Positions 7,535 through 16,198 of a stretch of 43,418 bases of DNA are shown one piece after another. The first letter of the stretch is position 1; each line of letters opens with the position of its first letter. The position numbers and the translations under genes were made by a program. The notes under the pieces are model-generated. The model worked only from the letters and a program-made list of their open reading frames with translations. It was not told the DNA's origin and did no database searches. Source of the stretch: an uncultured Eubacteriales bacterium. GTDB lineage: Bacteria > Bacillota > Clostridia > TANB77 > CAG-508. The stretch spans positions 1 through 43,418 of the forward strand of contig CAOJUE010000015.1 in the NCBI GenBank assembly GCA_948443845.1, given 5' to 3'.

Positions 7535-8773
7535 TCATTCAGTAATCCAAATTCCATTTTTTTTCTCCTTTAAAAGACTCGTTGGAAACGATACTGCTGG
7601 ACGACATCCGAAAATCTCACGTGTATCATCAGTAGGTAATAAACCATGCAAATAGCTTATTGTATACGTATCCCTAACTGGCCCATTTGTATCTAACCAG
7701 TAACCATAACATTTTTTATACTCACTAGTTCTCGGAAAATACAAATTATCCTTAGAACTATCCAACTTTTCATAGGAAACTCGGTCTGTCGTAGGATTTT
7801 CTTCTAATCCTAAATAATATTTATTGATGCCATTATTGGCTATATACAATTGTGGATAGCCCTTTGCATTCCAACTTTTTACCCATTCATTTAAGCTAAA
7901 GGCTCCTTTTACATTCACATTTTCATTCTCTTTTATCGTGGAGCCATTTAATAATACTTTCCAAACTTCTTCATTTAGTAAAGTATTAAAATAGCCTACT
8001 AATGTATGACGTATTGCATAGGTGTTCTTTTTTATAACATGGGATGGATTTTTGGTATTAGGCAAATAATCGGCTAAAATTGCCCAAGTGGTTCCATTTT
8101 CTTCGTAAAATATCCTCCAATCGGCTAATATTGCACTTCCATCTTCTAAGGTTGTTTCTGTTAAAAGATTAGTTCCTAAATCCAAATAATCGCCATAGTT
8201 GGATACATTAATTGAGTTTGAATCTCCTTTATCTGGATTTTGTGTTCCGCCTGTGGTTTCTGACTGTCCATTCCAATTTATCACACCATTTTCTGAAATA
8301 GTGCCTATCAATTCATTTACCTTTTTGGTATTTGCGTCTGATGGATTTCCATGCAATTTCGTACTTCCATTTGTATAATTTACACTGATTTGATAGGTTG
8401 TAACTCCATTTTCTGTTTTTGGAATATATTCAATTGTATATTCCGCATTTTCTTCTTTTATTTTTCTTCTGGCTGTAGTATCCTCTGTCGTATCTTTTCC
8501 TCTCAAATAATCTAAAGCTGCATAACTGTTGTCAATGCTATAGTTGACATATTTTGCTTCATAAAAATTTTCGACTTCCTCTGCGACTTTTAATTCTACT
8601 TTTTCTTGTATCATTGCAATTTCATTTTTATCCACTGCCTTAACTGCTTTATTTAAAATTCCATCACTTCCTGCAACAAGTGATAAACTCACCCCAGCTA
8701 AAATTAGAAGTACAATAATGGTTACCACCAATGCAACTAATGTAATACCTTGATTTTTCTGTATTTTTTTCAT
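7535..8773 (-). CDS. Prepilin-like protein with large C-terminal domain
   Basis: A 412-residue protein with a type IV prepilin-like N-terminus: a short basic leader ending in Gly9, then ITLVALVVTIIVLLILAGV. The +5 glutamate of true major pilins is Ala here, as in many clostridial pilin-like proteins. A helical stalk spans about 30-75. The C-terminal half (about 190-405) has a compact ending, CRPAVSFPTSLL, similar to DUF6273 or FGE-like surface domains. It would be inserted in the membrane and cleaved by a prepilin peptidase; none is in the window. AAGGAGA precedes the ATG. It is the last gene of the 13035-7535 gene train. Confidence 0.78.
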   Translation of the reverse strand: MKKIQKNQGITLVALVVTIIVLLILAGVSLSLVAGSDGILNKAVKAVDKNEIAMIQEKVELKVAEEVENFYEAKYVNYSIDNSYAALDYLRGKDTTEDTTARRKIKEENAEYTIEYIPKTENGVTTYQISVNYTNGSTKLHGNPSDANTKKVNELIGTISENGVINWNGQSETTGGTQNPDKGDSNSINVSNYGDYLDLGTNLLTETTLEDGSAILADWRIFYEENGTTWAILADYLPNTKNPSHVIKKNTYAIRHTLVGYFNTLLNEEVWKVLLNGSTIKENENVNVKGAFSLNEWVKSWNAKGYPQLYIANNGINKYYLGLEENPTTDRVSYEKLDSSKDNLYFPRTSEYKKCYGYWLDTNGPVRDTYTISYLHGLLPTDDTREIFGCRPAVSFPTSLLKEKKNGIWITE

Positions 8774-8794
8774 ATGTTCTCCTTTGTCTTATTT

Positions 8795-9622
8795 CTACAA
8801 AATTCCTAATTTTTGACTAATTATCTTATTCTCTTCATTTTCAAATACTAATTTTTCTGTTTCATTAATTTTCTCCTCCATTTCCTTCAAATCAAATTCC
8901 TGATTCTGAAAATCAACTTTTTCAAGTTCGTTTATTTTGAATTCATCAATTCTATGCTCGATTGGCTCAAGCACAGTTTTCATAATGACATTATAAGTAT
9001 TAAAGCGATTGGCAAAAAATTTCGTTATTTTTTTGATGGTGCGTGGCTTGCGAATTTGTGTGGATATGGCTTTGTTTTCTGTTTCCATAGCATCAAATAT
9101 TTTTTTGACTTTTTGCTCATTTAATTCATTGATTTTTTGTGTGATTTTTCTAACTTCTCTTTCTAATGTTCCAACTGTATTTTTTACGTTTTGTTTTGGT
9201 TTATTTTTATCTTTTTGCTTTGGCTGTTTTTTCTCGTTTGGCTCTAACAATTCTTTGCTCAAAACTGCCATGAATAATTGGCTTTCGAGTTCTACTTTTT
9301 GCAAAATCGTTTCTTGAATTTTGTTATCAGAAACCACACAAAACTGTTTCAAATTGGCTTCAAATTGACTTAAAATATCCATAATTTGTTCTTTAATTTT
9401 GTCATAATTTTTGGACTTTTCGCCAAATTTCGGATTGATTCTATTAATCGCTGTTTCAATCGATTGGATTTGATGATTTAGCTTTGTCTGAATGGTTTCG
9501 TTCGATATTTTTTGCGCATAAACACAATTTAAAATAGCAGTCAAAGTAATCTCATTTTTCACATTTTCATACCTATTTTTTTGTACAATGGAAGTATCTT
9601 TATCGTTTGTTTTTATTCTCAT
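8795..9622 (-). CDS. Coiled-coil protein of unknown function
   Basis: A 275-residue, charged, largely helical protein without signal peptide or membrane segment. Long coiled-coil stretches are likely at about 45-95, 145-185 and 220-265. A lysine-rich linker (about 128-145, KKQPKQKDKNKPKQN) separates them. It starts 8 bases after the stop of the 49-residue gene, with AGGAGG overlapping that stop, so the two are tightly coupled. I do not recognise the family. A cytoplasmic scaffold or accessory role in the surface cluster is inference only. Confidence 0.7.
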   Translation of the reverse strand: MRIKTNDKDTSIVQKNRYENVKNEITLTAILNCVYAQKISNETIQTKLNHQIQSIETAINRINPKFGEKSKNYDKIKEQIMDILSQFEANLKQFCVVSDNKIQETILQKVELESQLFMAVLSKELLEPNEKKQPKQKDKNKPKQNVKNTVGTLEREVRKITQKINELNEQKVKKIFDAMETENKAISTQIRKPRTIKKITKFFANRFNTYNVIMKTVLEPIEHRIDEFKINELEKVDFQNQEFDLKEMEEKINETEKLVFENEENKIISQKLGIL

Positions 9623-9630
9623 TTTTCCTC

Positions 9631-9780
9631 CTAAAAAGGTTTGTTTATCGTTTGTTTTCCTTCGTTTATATTTTTGATTTTATTTGTTTCGGCTGTATTA
9701 ATGATTTGCTTTATTTCGCTTGCATTCATATAATCTAAATTATAAATTTCGTTTTCATATACAATCGTTCCTAACTTCAT
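9631..9780 (-). CDS. Small 49-residue protein
   Basis: The frame begins MKLGTIVYENEIYNLDYM and ends with NKPF before TAG. AAAAAGGAGA stands six bases before the ATG. The gaps to the genes on either side are 21 and 8 bases, so it is almost surely translated as part of the operon. It is soluble and lysine- and asparagine-rich, with no recognisable motif. Its tight coupling to the coiled-coil gene suggests the two products act together. Confidence 0.65.
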   Translation of the reverse strand: MKLGTIVYENEIYNLDYMNASEIKQIINTAETNKIKNINEGKQTINKPF

Positions 9781-9801
9781 ATTTTCTCCTTTTTTTCTAC
9801 A

Positions 9802-10737
9802 CTAATATTCAATTGGTTTAGCACTTTTTCCATTCGTTTTGATTCGATAAATCTGATACGTTTGCGAAGAATTTTGGGCTTTATCCAAATAGTAAATTTG
9901 GTCATTTACGATATTGATTTTTGTATTCGAAACATTCAAATTCACAAGGTCATCACATTGATTACTTTTTCCAATTTTCATGCGTGCAATTTTGGAATTT
10001 TCTCGGTCAAAATAATACACATATTTTCCACTAATATTGTATGTTTCGTTATGAATTAACGTAGAAACTAATTCATTTTTTTTGCCATCATTTTTCAAAC
10101 GAAATAAGGCATTTTCGTTTGGATGATAGTAATAGATCCATTTGCCAATGACTTGAATTTTTCGCGCAGAAACTTCCTCACTTAAAACTCTATTATTTTC
10201 GCCCGAACTATCCACTTTGCAAATTTGATTAGACTGATTCACAAAATAAATTTTATTTTGTTTGACCCAAAAATCTTGCACATTTTCTGCCAAAATAATT
10301 TGCTCGTTTTCGCCATTCAAATCGATTTTAGCGATGCCTTTTCCTGTTTCATTTGTGGCATAAAAGATAAATTTTTTATCTACGAAAATTTTGCTAATGA
10401 ATGTATAAATTGTGGCAATATTGGTCAAATTTTTGCCGTCTAAATCGACACTTTTTATAACCACATTGTTAAAATCTGCAACTGTAATATAGTAAATTTT
10501 ATTTCCCACAATATTTAAGGAATACGCAGTTTCTTCGGTTAGTCTTGTTTCTTTTCCATTTTTTACAGAAAAAATTCCTTTTTCGTATTTATTATAATAA
10601 ATTGTGCCTTTTGCTTCGCAGGCAAGTCCCATATTGGCAATATTGCCATTTTCGTTATTTTTTAACAATTGGCTAATTCCTAAAATAACGATTATTACTA
10701 CAATTAATAAAACAATTAATCTTACTTTTTTTCTCAT
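9802..10737 (-). CDS. Membrane-anchored beta-propeller protein, DUF5050-like
   Basis: A 311-residue protein with an N-terminal membrane anchor at about residues 6-24, then repeating units of about 40 residues of the type NKIYYITxxDxxxxIxKxDLDGxN. This pattern marks the DUF5050/LRP1-type beta-propeller. The repeats (IYYITVADFN, FIFYATNETG, IYFVNQSNQ, IYYYHPNEN, VYYFDRENS, IYYLDKAQN) suggest about six blades outside the cell. AAAGGAA precedes the ATG. It lies 18 bases after the 759-residue gene. It probably binds a protein or carbohydrate partner; no catalysis is implied. Confidence 0.82.
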   Translation of the reverse strand: MRKKVRLIVLLIVVIIVILGISQLLKNNENGNIANMGLACEAKGTIYYNKYEKGIFSVKNGKETRLTEETAYSLNIVGNKIYYITVADFNNVVIKSVDLDGKNLTNIATIYTFISKIFVDKKFIFYATNETGKGIAKIDLNGENEQIILAENVQDFWVKQNKIYFVNQSNQICKVDSSGENNRVLSEEVSARKIQVIGKWIYYYHPNENALFRLKNDGKKNELVSTLIHNETYNISGKYVYYFDRENSKIARMKIGKSNQCDDLVNLNVSNTKINIVNDQIYYLDKAQNSSQTYQIYRIKTNGKSAKPIEY

Positions 10738-10755
10738 ATATTTATTTCCTTTTAT

Positions 10756-13035
10756 TTAAGAATCTGACAAATTAAAATCAGAATCTAATTTAAAACTATA
10801 CCCGTTTACCGTTATAATCGCCAAATTTGAACTAACAGAAATGCTAACTTCACAATCTGGTATCTGTAAATCTTCTAAATCTTCGATTTTTAAGCTTTTT
10901 CCTTCGTTTTGGTAGTCACGCATTTTGTCTGCAATGGTTTTGATTAAGGCTTGTTTGGCATGCTCTTTGGCTTGTATTTGTTCTTCTGTTAGTGAATTTT
11001 GCTCTTCTGGTTGAACAATCAAATTGGAATTATCCACCTGAAGAATATTGAGATTTCTATTTTTCTCTCTTAAAACTTCTGTGAATTTCTCTTGGATTGC
11101 CTTTGCTGTAGCACGCAATTCTTCACTCGATAGCATATCTAAAAACAAGCAATTTTCATCACTTAAATCTTCGATTTCTGGATTCACGTCAAAGTTTAAA
11201 GTGTTTTCCAAATTGGCTTTTAATTCGCCATCTGCATTCAAATATTGGATATCGATATGGGTCGTGTATTTTTTCGCATTTACACTTCCTTTGGTTTGAA
11301 TATCGATATTGGTTTTGTGTGTAATTTTATTTTTTGAAATTTGGTTCATGTTTAATTTGGTGGTCATTACAGTATCTGTTTTTTTGCGATAAATACTAAT
11401 CGTGTTTCCACTACTATTGTTTTGCTCGCCTTGTAGAGATGCAATATTCAAATATTTTTCTTGCTCGCCTTTGGAAACGATTTCAACATCAAAACTTTCC
11501 ATCGTTTCTGGAACAGAAAACTTGATTTTGACAAGCTTTCCTTCACTCACATATAACGTCACTTTGAGACTATGATTTTGTTCGATTCGGTCATCTAGCA
11601 TTTGCTCAATGGCTTCGATTAGTTCTTCTTGCGTACAGTTGGCTTTTGCTCCTGTGAAAAGATAAGTTTTCCAGTCTATTTTTTCAATCCAATACGTCAT
11701 GTTTTTTAGCGTTTCTTCGTAATTTTCTCCAATAATAAAATTATCTTCTGCAAATTCGGAATCTTCGTTGACTCCAATAAAACCTTGTGTCCTAAAATTA
11801 TCCTCTTCTTCAATGGTTGGTGCTGGATTTTCGGGCTGTGGTTGCTCGTTTTCTTGTGGCGTTTCGACTGGTTCATTGGCTGGCTGTTGCGTAATTTCTT
11901 GTGGTGGTTCTTCTTCCGATGCATTATTATTTTCTACGGTATTCGTTGGATTGACTGTATTTTCGATCGATGTTTGATTATTGATTTCGTTTGTTACTTC
12001 GTTCGTTATTTGATTCGTAACTTGATTGACAGTTTCATTGGTTACGGTATTGGTAATGGTATTGTCTTGTGTTATGGTGTTGTTCGAAGGAACAGCCGTA
12101 TTGGTCGTTTCGTTGGTTGTATTTTCTCCCCAAATTTCGAGCGATGTTTCAAAATTGTTTTCTTCGCCAGAGATTTCTACTGTGTTGTCATTATCGGTAT
12201 ATTCCAAAATTCCATTTTCTACGTTTTGAACTTCACTTGCCACCAATTCAGCAAGCATATTCGTATCATTTTCAATGGTTTTTGAAATATTTTGTAGAAT
12301 ATTTACAACTTGATGATTGGCAAAGGAAATCGTATATTCGGTAGTTGTAATCTGTTCCGAATTCATCGTTACTACTACATTTTCTTTTTTGGAAATATTT
12401 TGTGGCAATATTTCTGGCTCCAACAAACTTGCATAAGTTTTCAGATTTTTCAAATTTGAAAACTTAATTGGTTCTCTTTTGAATAGAAAATTGTTTACAA
12501 TCTCAAAATCGGACAAATCAACATTTTCTTGATAAATTTCATTTACCGTTTTTCGAAAATTGGCTTGATTTACCCCTACATAACGGTTGACAATTTCATC
12601 TGATTTGACTGCCACTTGCGTTTGGTTTGTTAAAAAATCAAATGTCAAAAAATCATTTCCTGCGTACTTGGTTTGTAATTTGTTGTAAGTTTTGTTATTT
12701 TCGTTATCTTTCGTGAGATAATGCGTTAATTGGAAATTGGATAAATCAAGGTCGGAAAACATATTGTTTTGCATGGTGGTTGCCATTTTGATTTCAGAAT
12801 TAGTTTCAAAATTGTTGTTTTCCATTTTTTCGTCTATTGTTTCATATAATTCATTTTTCTCTAAAAAAAACGATAAATCATGATTTCCTATCACTTCCAA
12901 GATTTCTTTTTTGAGCATTTGTCCCGCAACATTTTTCGTGAAATAACTATATGTGACATATGTAGCAGTTAAAATAATCAGCAAAAATACGATTAAAATA
13001 ACGACTATTTTTTTCTTCTTTTTTTCCTGCTCCAT
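10756..13035 (-). CDS. Large membrane-anchored extracellular protein, unknown
   Basis: A 759-residue protein with a KKKKK leader and one membrane helix at about residues 8-30. The outer part has three regions. An N-terminal domain spans about 35-275. A disordered linker (about 285-415) starts with repeated TNT, TNE and VTNEIT units and continues Pro, Glu and Gln rich. A C-terminal domain spans about 430-755. The linker resembles wall-spanning spacers of Gram-positive surface proteins, but there is no LPXTG. AAAAGGAGA lies about ten bases before the ATG. It leads the surface-protein operon behind its own promoter. No enzyme motif was seen. Confidence 0.78.
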   Translation of the reverse strand: MEQEKKKKKIVVILIVFLLIILTATYVTYSYFTKNVAGQMLKKEILEVIGNHDLSFFLEKNELYETIDEKMENNNFETNSEIKMATTMQNNMFSDLDLSNFQLTHYLTKDNENNKTYNKLQTKYAGNDFLTFDFLTNQTQVAVKSDEIVNRYVGVNQANFRKTVNEIYQENVDLSDFEIVNNFLFKREPIKFSNLKNLKTYASLLEPEILPQNISKKENVVVTMNSEQITTTEYTISFANHQVVNILQNISKTIENDTNMLAELVASEVQNVENGILEYTDNDNTVEISGEENNFETSLEIWGENTTNETTNTAVPSNNTITQDNTITNTVTNETVNQVTNQITNEVTNEINNQTSIENTVNPTNTVENNNASEEEPPQEITQQPANEPVETPQENEQPQPENPAPTIEEEDNFRTQGFIGVNEDSEFAEDNFIIGENYEETLKNMTYWIEKIDWKTYLFTGAKANCTQEELIEAIEQMLDDRIEQNHSLKVTLYVSEGKLVKIKFSVPETMESFDVEIVSKGEQEKYLNIASLQGEQNNSSGNTISIYRKKTDTVMTTKLNMNQISKNKITHKTNIDIQTKGSVNAKKYTTHIDIQYLNADGELKANLENTLNFDVNPEIEDLSDENCLFLDMLSSEELRATAKAIQEKFTEVLREKNRNLNILQVDNSNLIVQPEEQNSLTEEQIQAKEHAKQALIKTIADKMRDYQNEGKSLKIEDLEDLQIPDCEVSISVSSNLAIITVNGYSFKLDSDFNLSDS

Positions 13036-13078
13036 GAAATATTTTCTCCTTTTTTCGGATTCGCCAGTTTTTATTTTT

Positions 13079-13107
13079 ATTATATCTAATTTTCAAAAAA
13101 ATGACAA
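13079..13107 (-). promoter_or_regulatory. Promoter of the surface-protein operon
   Basis: TTGTCA (13107-13102) and perfect TATAAT (13084-13079) with a 17-base spacer. It drives the 759-residue gene and, given gaps of 8-21 bases, probably the four genes after it to 7535. Confidence 0.8.
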
Positions 13108-13127
13108 TATTTTCACGCAAAATTTCT

Positions 13128-13970
13128 TTAATTTTTAAACCCCAACCCATAAACTTCTCTAGCATCTGTGATGATGATAAAACAGTTTTGGTCAATTTTT
13201 TTGGCCACTTCGCGGATTTTCAAAACGTGTCTTCTCTTAGAAGCGCACATAATAATGGTTTTTTCTTTATTGGAATATAAACCTTTTCCATAAATTCCCG
13301 TCGCACCACGTTTGATATCTTGGTTGATGACTTCTGCAATTTCCTGATATTTGTCGGAAATAATATAAATCATTTTACTAAAATTAATGCCTTCAAAAAT
13401 AATATCGAGCATTTTATCAATGATAAAAATCGCAATGGCTGAATACAAACCGATTTCAATTTCACGCAAAAACACAATGTTTAGCGCCACGACCACAATA
13501 TCCAAAATCTGCAATACATGACCCACGCTTACTTCATTGTGATACGATTTGATAATATTGGCAATCAAATCCGTTCCACCAGTCGAACTTCTTCCTTTGA
13601 AAACTAGCGCCAAACCTAAACCAATAATCATTCCGCCATATACGCTGGCTAATATTTTATCATTTGTAAATGGTTCAATTGTTTCAAAATAGTTGATGGC
13701 TTGTGAAAAAACGAAGGTGGAAACCAAGGTTTTGACAAAAAAATTTTTTCCTTCTCGAATATATGCCAAAATAAAAACGGGAATGTTGATAATAATAATT
13801 GTGGTTCCCATTGGCACATGAAATAAATAATAAATAACAGTGGCAATTCCTGCAAATCCGCCACTGGATAATTGATTGGGTAATAAAAAGGTGCTAGTTC
13901 CAAAAGCGGCTAGAATGCTACCTAAAATTGATAATATATATTCTTTTGTTGTTTGTTTGATTTTTTCCAT
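13128..13970 (-). CDS. YitT family membrane protein
   Basis: A 280-residue protein of the YitT (DUF161-DUF2179) family. Five or six membrane helices lie in the first 190 residues, with the family's PNQLSSGGFAGIATVIYYL near the start and GRSSTGGTDLIA in the middle. The soluble DUF2179 domain (about 215-280) contains RGATGIYGKGLYS. Members are inner-membrane proteins, proposed transporters of unknown substrate. AAAGGAA precedes the ATG. It lies downstream of the radical SAM gene, with a repeat element in the 89-base gap. Confidence 0.92.
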   Translation of the reverse strand: MEKIKQTTKEYILSILGSILAAFGTSTFLLPNQLSSGGFAGIATVIYYLFHVPMGTTIIIINIPVFILAYIREGKNFFVKTLVSTFVFSQAINYFETIEPFTNDKILASVYGGMIIGLGLALVFKGRSSTGGTDLIANIIKSYHNEVSVGHVLQILDIVVVALNIVFLREIEIGLYSAIAIFIIDKMLDIIFEGINFSKMIYIISDKYQEIAEVINQDIKRGATGIYGKGLYSNKEKTIIMCASKRRHVLKIREVAKKIDQNCFIIITDAREVYGLGFKN

Positions 13971-14000
13971 CGCAAATTCCTTTGATTAAATTAAATTTTA

Positions 14001-14030
14001 AGGGCACGGTGCCCCGTGCCCCTACGGTAT
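14001..14030 (-). repeat. GTAGGGGC-type intergenic repeat, copy 2
   Basis: An 8-base GC stem (GGGCACGG at 14002-14009 with its complement at 14014-14021) lies next to CCCCTAC. Read on the minus strand it begins TACCGTAGGGGCACGGGGC, like copy 1 at 4813-4851 and in the same orientation. It lies between the YitT and radical SAM genes. Confidence 0.6.
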
Positions 14031-14059
14031 TATTATGGATGGATTGGTAAATTTTTATT

Positions 14060-15139
14060 CTATCTTTTCTTGACATATGTTTCATCATCATCGGCAAACT
14101 CTTTGTAGGTTTTGGTGATTTTTATGTCCATTTTTTTCAAACTAAATTTCGGATTTTGTTTAACTTGTACATCCAAATTATAAATTTCTTTGATTTTTTC
14201 GATATTTTCTCTTTTGTACCCGACTACATCATTTACAATTTGTGGATTAACCGTGATTTCGATTTCTTTGGCTTTTGTGTTAATTTTCTTGATTTTTTCA
14301 TTCAATAAATCATAATAATAGGATGCATCCACTAGTTGTCTTAAATTTTCGTGATAGGGACCCGCAATCACTTGACTATTCTGGTTTTCTGGGCGAACAA
14401 TCGTATCGGTACTTTGAAGTCCCACACGGATAACTTTGATTCTTTTCTTTTCAAAAAAATACGTCAATTCTTTGCAAATTTCAATGGTTTGTTCCAAAGA
14501 GAGTGGCTCAAATTCGCCTTTTTCGTATTCGCGCTCCAATTCAGTATCTCGAATGACTAAAACAGGATAAATGCGAATCATTTTGGGTTTTAATTTTGCT
14601 AAATCGCGCGCTGTGTTTAGTTCGTCCAAACGCGTACTTTCTGGAAGTCCGACCATCATTTGATGACCCAATCGAAAACCATGAAAACGGATCAAACGCG
14701 ACGCTTTTTTGACGTCTTGATAGGTATGATTTCTTTTGCATTTTGCCAAAATGTAATCATTGGTAGATTGCACGCCTAATTCGATGGTTTTGACTTTGTA
14801 TTTTTTGAGTCTTTTTAAAGTTTGTCTGTCGATATAATCTGGTCTGGTGGAAATTCGAATTCCGTCAATTTGCTTGGATTTGACATATTCGTAGGCTACT
14901 TTAAGCAATTTTTCCTGCAATTCGACATCGATTCCAGTAAAGCTTCCGCCAAAAAAAGCGACTTCTTTGTAGACTTTTTTGTCTTTGAAAAGGTCTAAAT
15001 AATACTCGATTGTTTGTTTTACATCTTCTTGGGTAACATTTTTCATTTGTCCACTAATGTTTCTTTGGTTGCAAAACGTACATTCATTTGGGCAACCTAA
15101 ATGTGGCACAAATATGGGGATGATATATTGTTTTTTCAT
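14060..15139 (-). CDS. Elp3-like radical SAM protein
   Basis: A 359-residue radical SAM enzyme. The cluster motif C16-x3-C20-x2-C23 (GCPNECTFCNQ) binds a 4Fe-4S centre for SAM cleavage. AFFGGSFTG, ISTRPDYID and ELGVQS are typical of the bacterial proteins annotated as elongator-complex-3-like, though the acetyltransferase domain of true Elp3 is absent. The role is unknown; tRNA modification is a guess from the family. The start at 15139 has TGGAG at good spacing; the ATG at 15151 has none. It lies directly downstream of rnc, as often seen in Clostridia. Confidence 0.88.
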   Translation of the reverse strand: MKKQYIIPIFVPHLGCPNECTFCNQRNISGQMKNVTQEDVKQTIEYYLDLFKDKKVYKEVAFFGGSFTGIDVELQEKLLKVAYEYVKSKQIDGIRISTRPDYIDRQTLKRLKKYKVKTIELGVQSTNDYILAKCKRNHTYQDVKKASRLIRFHGFRLGHQMMVGLPESTRLDELNTARDLAKLKPKMIRIYPVLVIRDTELEREYEKGEFEPLSLEQTIEICKELTYFFEKKRIKVIRVGLQSTDTIVRPENQNSQVIAGPYHENLRQLVDASYYYDLLNEKIKKINTKAKEIEITVNPQIVNDVVGYKRENIEKIKEIYNLDVQVKQNPKFSLKKMDIKITKTYKEFADDDETYVKKR

Positions 15140-15153
15140 GATTTTCTCCATTT

Positions 15154-15822
15154 CTATTTTCGTTTTTCGAGCGCAATTCTTGCGGCTTCCATTTCTGCTT
15201 TTTTCTTACTTTTTCCAACACCTTGCGATAATTTTTTTCCATCACATTCCACTTCTACCGTGAAAACTTTTGCATGGTCTGGACCTTCTTCTTTGATTAA
15301 ATGATATTGGATGCAGACTTCGCCATGTTTTTGAAGTTCTTCTTGCAAAACGGTTTTGTAATCTTTCATTCCGACATTTTGACTAGCAAACTCAACGGCT
15401 TCTTTGATATTTTCCAAAATAAATTTTTCCGCAGGTTCCAAACCGCCATCTAAATACATAGCTGCAATGACGGCTTCTACACTATCGGCAATCAAGGCTT
15501 TTTTGATGGAATGCGACATTTTTTCGCTTCTGCCAAGATATAAGAAATCACTAAAATTATGGTTTTCTGCGATTTTGTAAAGGTTGTCTTCGCATACGGC
15601 ATATGCCCTAACTTTAGTCATTTCTCCTTCGGATAAATTTTTAAAATGTTCATATAAATATTTGCTACTGACAAATTCTAAAATACTGTCTCCTAGATAT
15701 TCTAGTCTTTCGTTACTTTCCACCTTATTTTCGTAGGCATACGACGTATGGGTCAGTGCAGTTTTTAGTAATTCTTGATTGGTGAATGTGTAGCCAATGT
15801 TTTTTTGTAAATTTTCTAGCAT
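15154..15822 (-). CDS. rnc: Ribonuclease III
   Basis: Double-strand-specific endoribonuclease that processes rRNA precursors and structured mRNAs. The signature NERLEYLGDSILEF (about residues 37-50) carries the catalytic acidic residues, and a double-stranded RNA-binding domain fills about 153-222. The 222-residue length is normal. AGGAGG precedes the ATG at 15822; the frame extends to 15858 but lies upstream of that site. It is followed at once by the radical SAM gene and has its own promoter. Confidence 0.97.
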   Translation of the reverse strand: MLENLQKNIGYTFTNQELLKTALTHTSYAYENKVESNERLEYLGDSILEFVSSKYLYEHFKNLSEGEMTKVRAYAVCEDNLYKIAENHNFSDFLYLGRSEKMSHSIKKALIADSVEAVIAAMYLDGGLEPAEKFILENIKEAVEFASQNVGMKDYKTVLQEELQKHGEVCIQYHLIKEEGPDHAKVFTVEVECDGKKLSQGVGKSKKKAEMEAARIALEKRK

Positions 15823-15849
15823 ATTTGACCTCCTAATTTTTATAGTTTT

Positions 15850-15878
15850 ATTGTACACATTTTTTGTGAAAAAAACAA
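15850..15878 (-). promoter_or_regulatory. Likely promoter of rnc
   Basis: TTGTTT (15878-15873) and TACAAT (15855-15850) with a 17-base spacer, about 30 bases before the rnc start. The -35 is weak. Confidence 0.6.
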
Positions 15879-15879
15879 G

Positions 15880-16094
15880 ATAAAATGCAAAAAAACTTGT
15901 TTTTTGATGATTTCTTTTGACCTAAAAAATTGGATTTCGTCTGTAATGTATTTTTTAGCCCTTTTAAGGGATTTTGTGGGTTTCTTGATGTTTATGTCTA
16001 CTTTTGTTTTTTAAGTGCCTTTTGGGGCATTTTAGCGTGTCATTTTAAAAAGTCAATTTCCTGATGTTGTCTATTTTTAGCTTTCTAAAGGCAT
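15880..16094. other. Non-coding stretch with small hairpins
   Basis: No open frame with a ribosome binding site was found. The plus strand is rich in T and G. It contains short palindromes: CCCTTTTAAGGG near 15958-15970, TGCCTTTTGGGGCA near 16016-16030, and CTTTCTAAAG near 16081-16090. The word TTTAGCGTGT occurs near 16031 and again near 16107. It separates the end of the exopolysaccharide operon from the rnc promoter. Confidence 0.5.
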
Positions 16095-16161
16095 AAAAAA
16101 CCACTTTTTAGCGTGTTTTAGAGATTTTTAATGATTTTTCTCTAAATTTCTAAAAAAGTGG
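16095..16161 (-). terminator. Terminator of the exopolysaccharide operon
   Basis: On the minus strand, CCACTTTTTTAG pairs with CTAAAAAGTGG and is followed by T6. An inner TTTAGAG/CTCTAAA stem stacks within it. It lies 38 bases past the GIY-YIG stop. Confidence 0.75.
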
Positions 16162-16198
16162 CTTAAATCGAATTTTTGAGATAAACTTGAAATCGATT

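Noticed and set aside
11785..12285. A 166-residue open frame on the plus strand, antisense to the 759-residue gene
   Set aside because: It is a shadow of the low-complexity TNT/TNE linker, has no ribosome site, and reads as Cys/Trp/Phe-rich nonsense.
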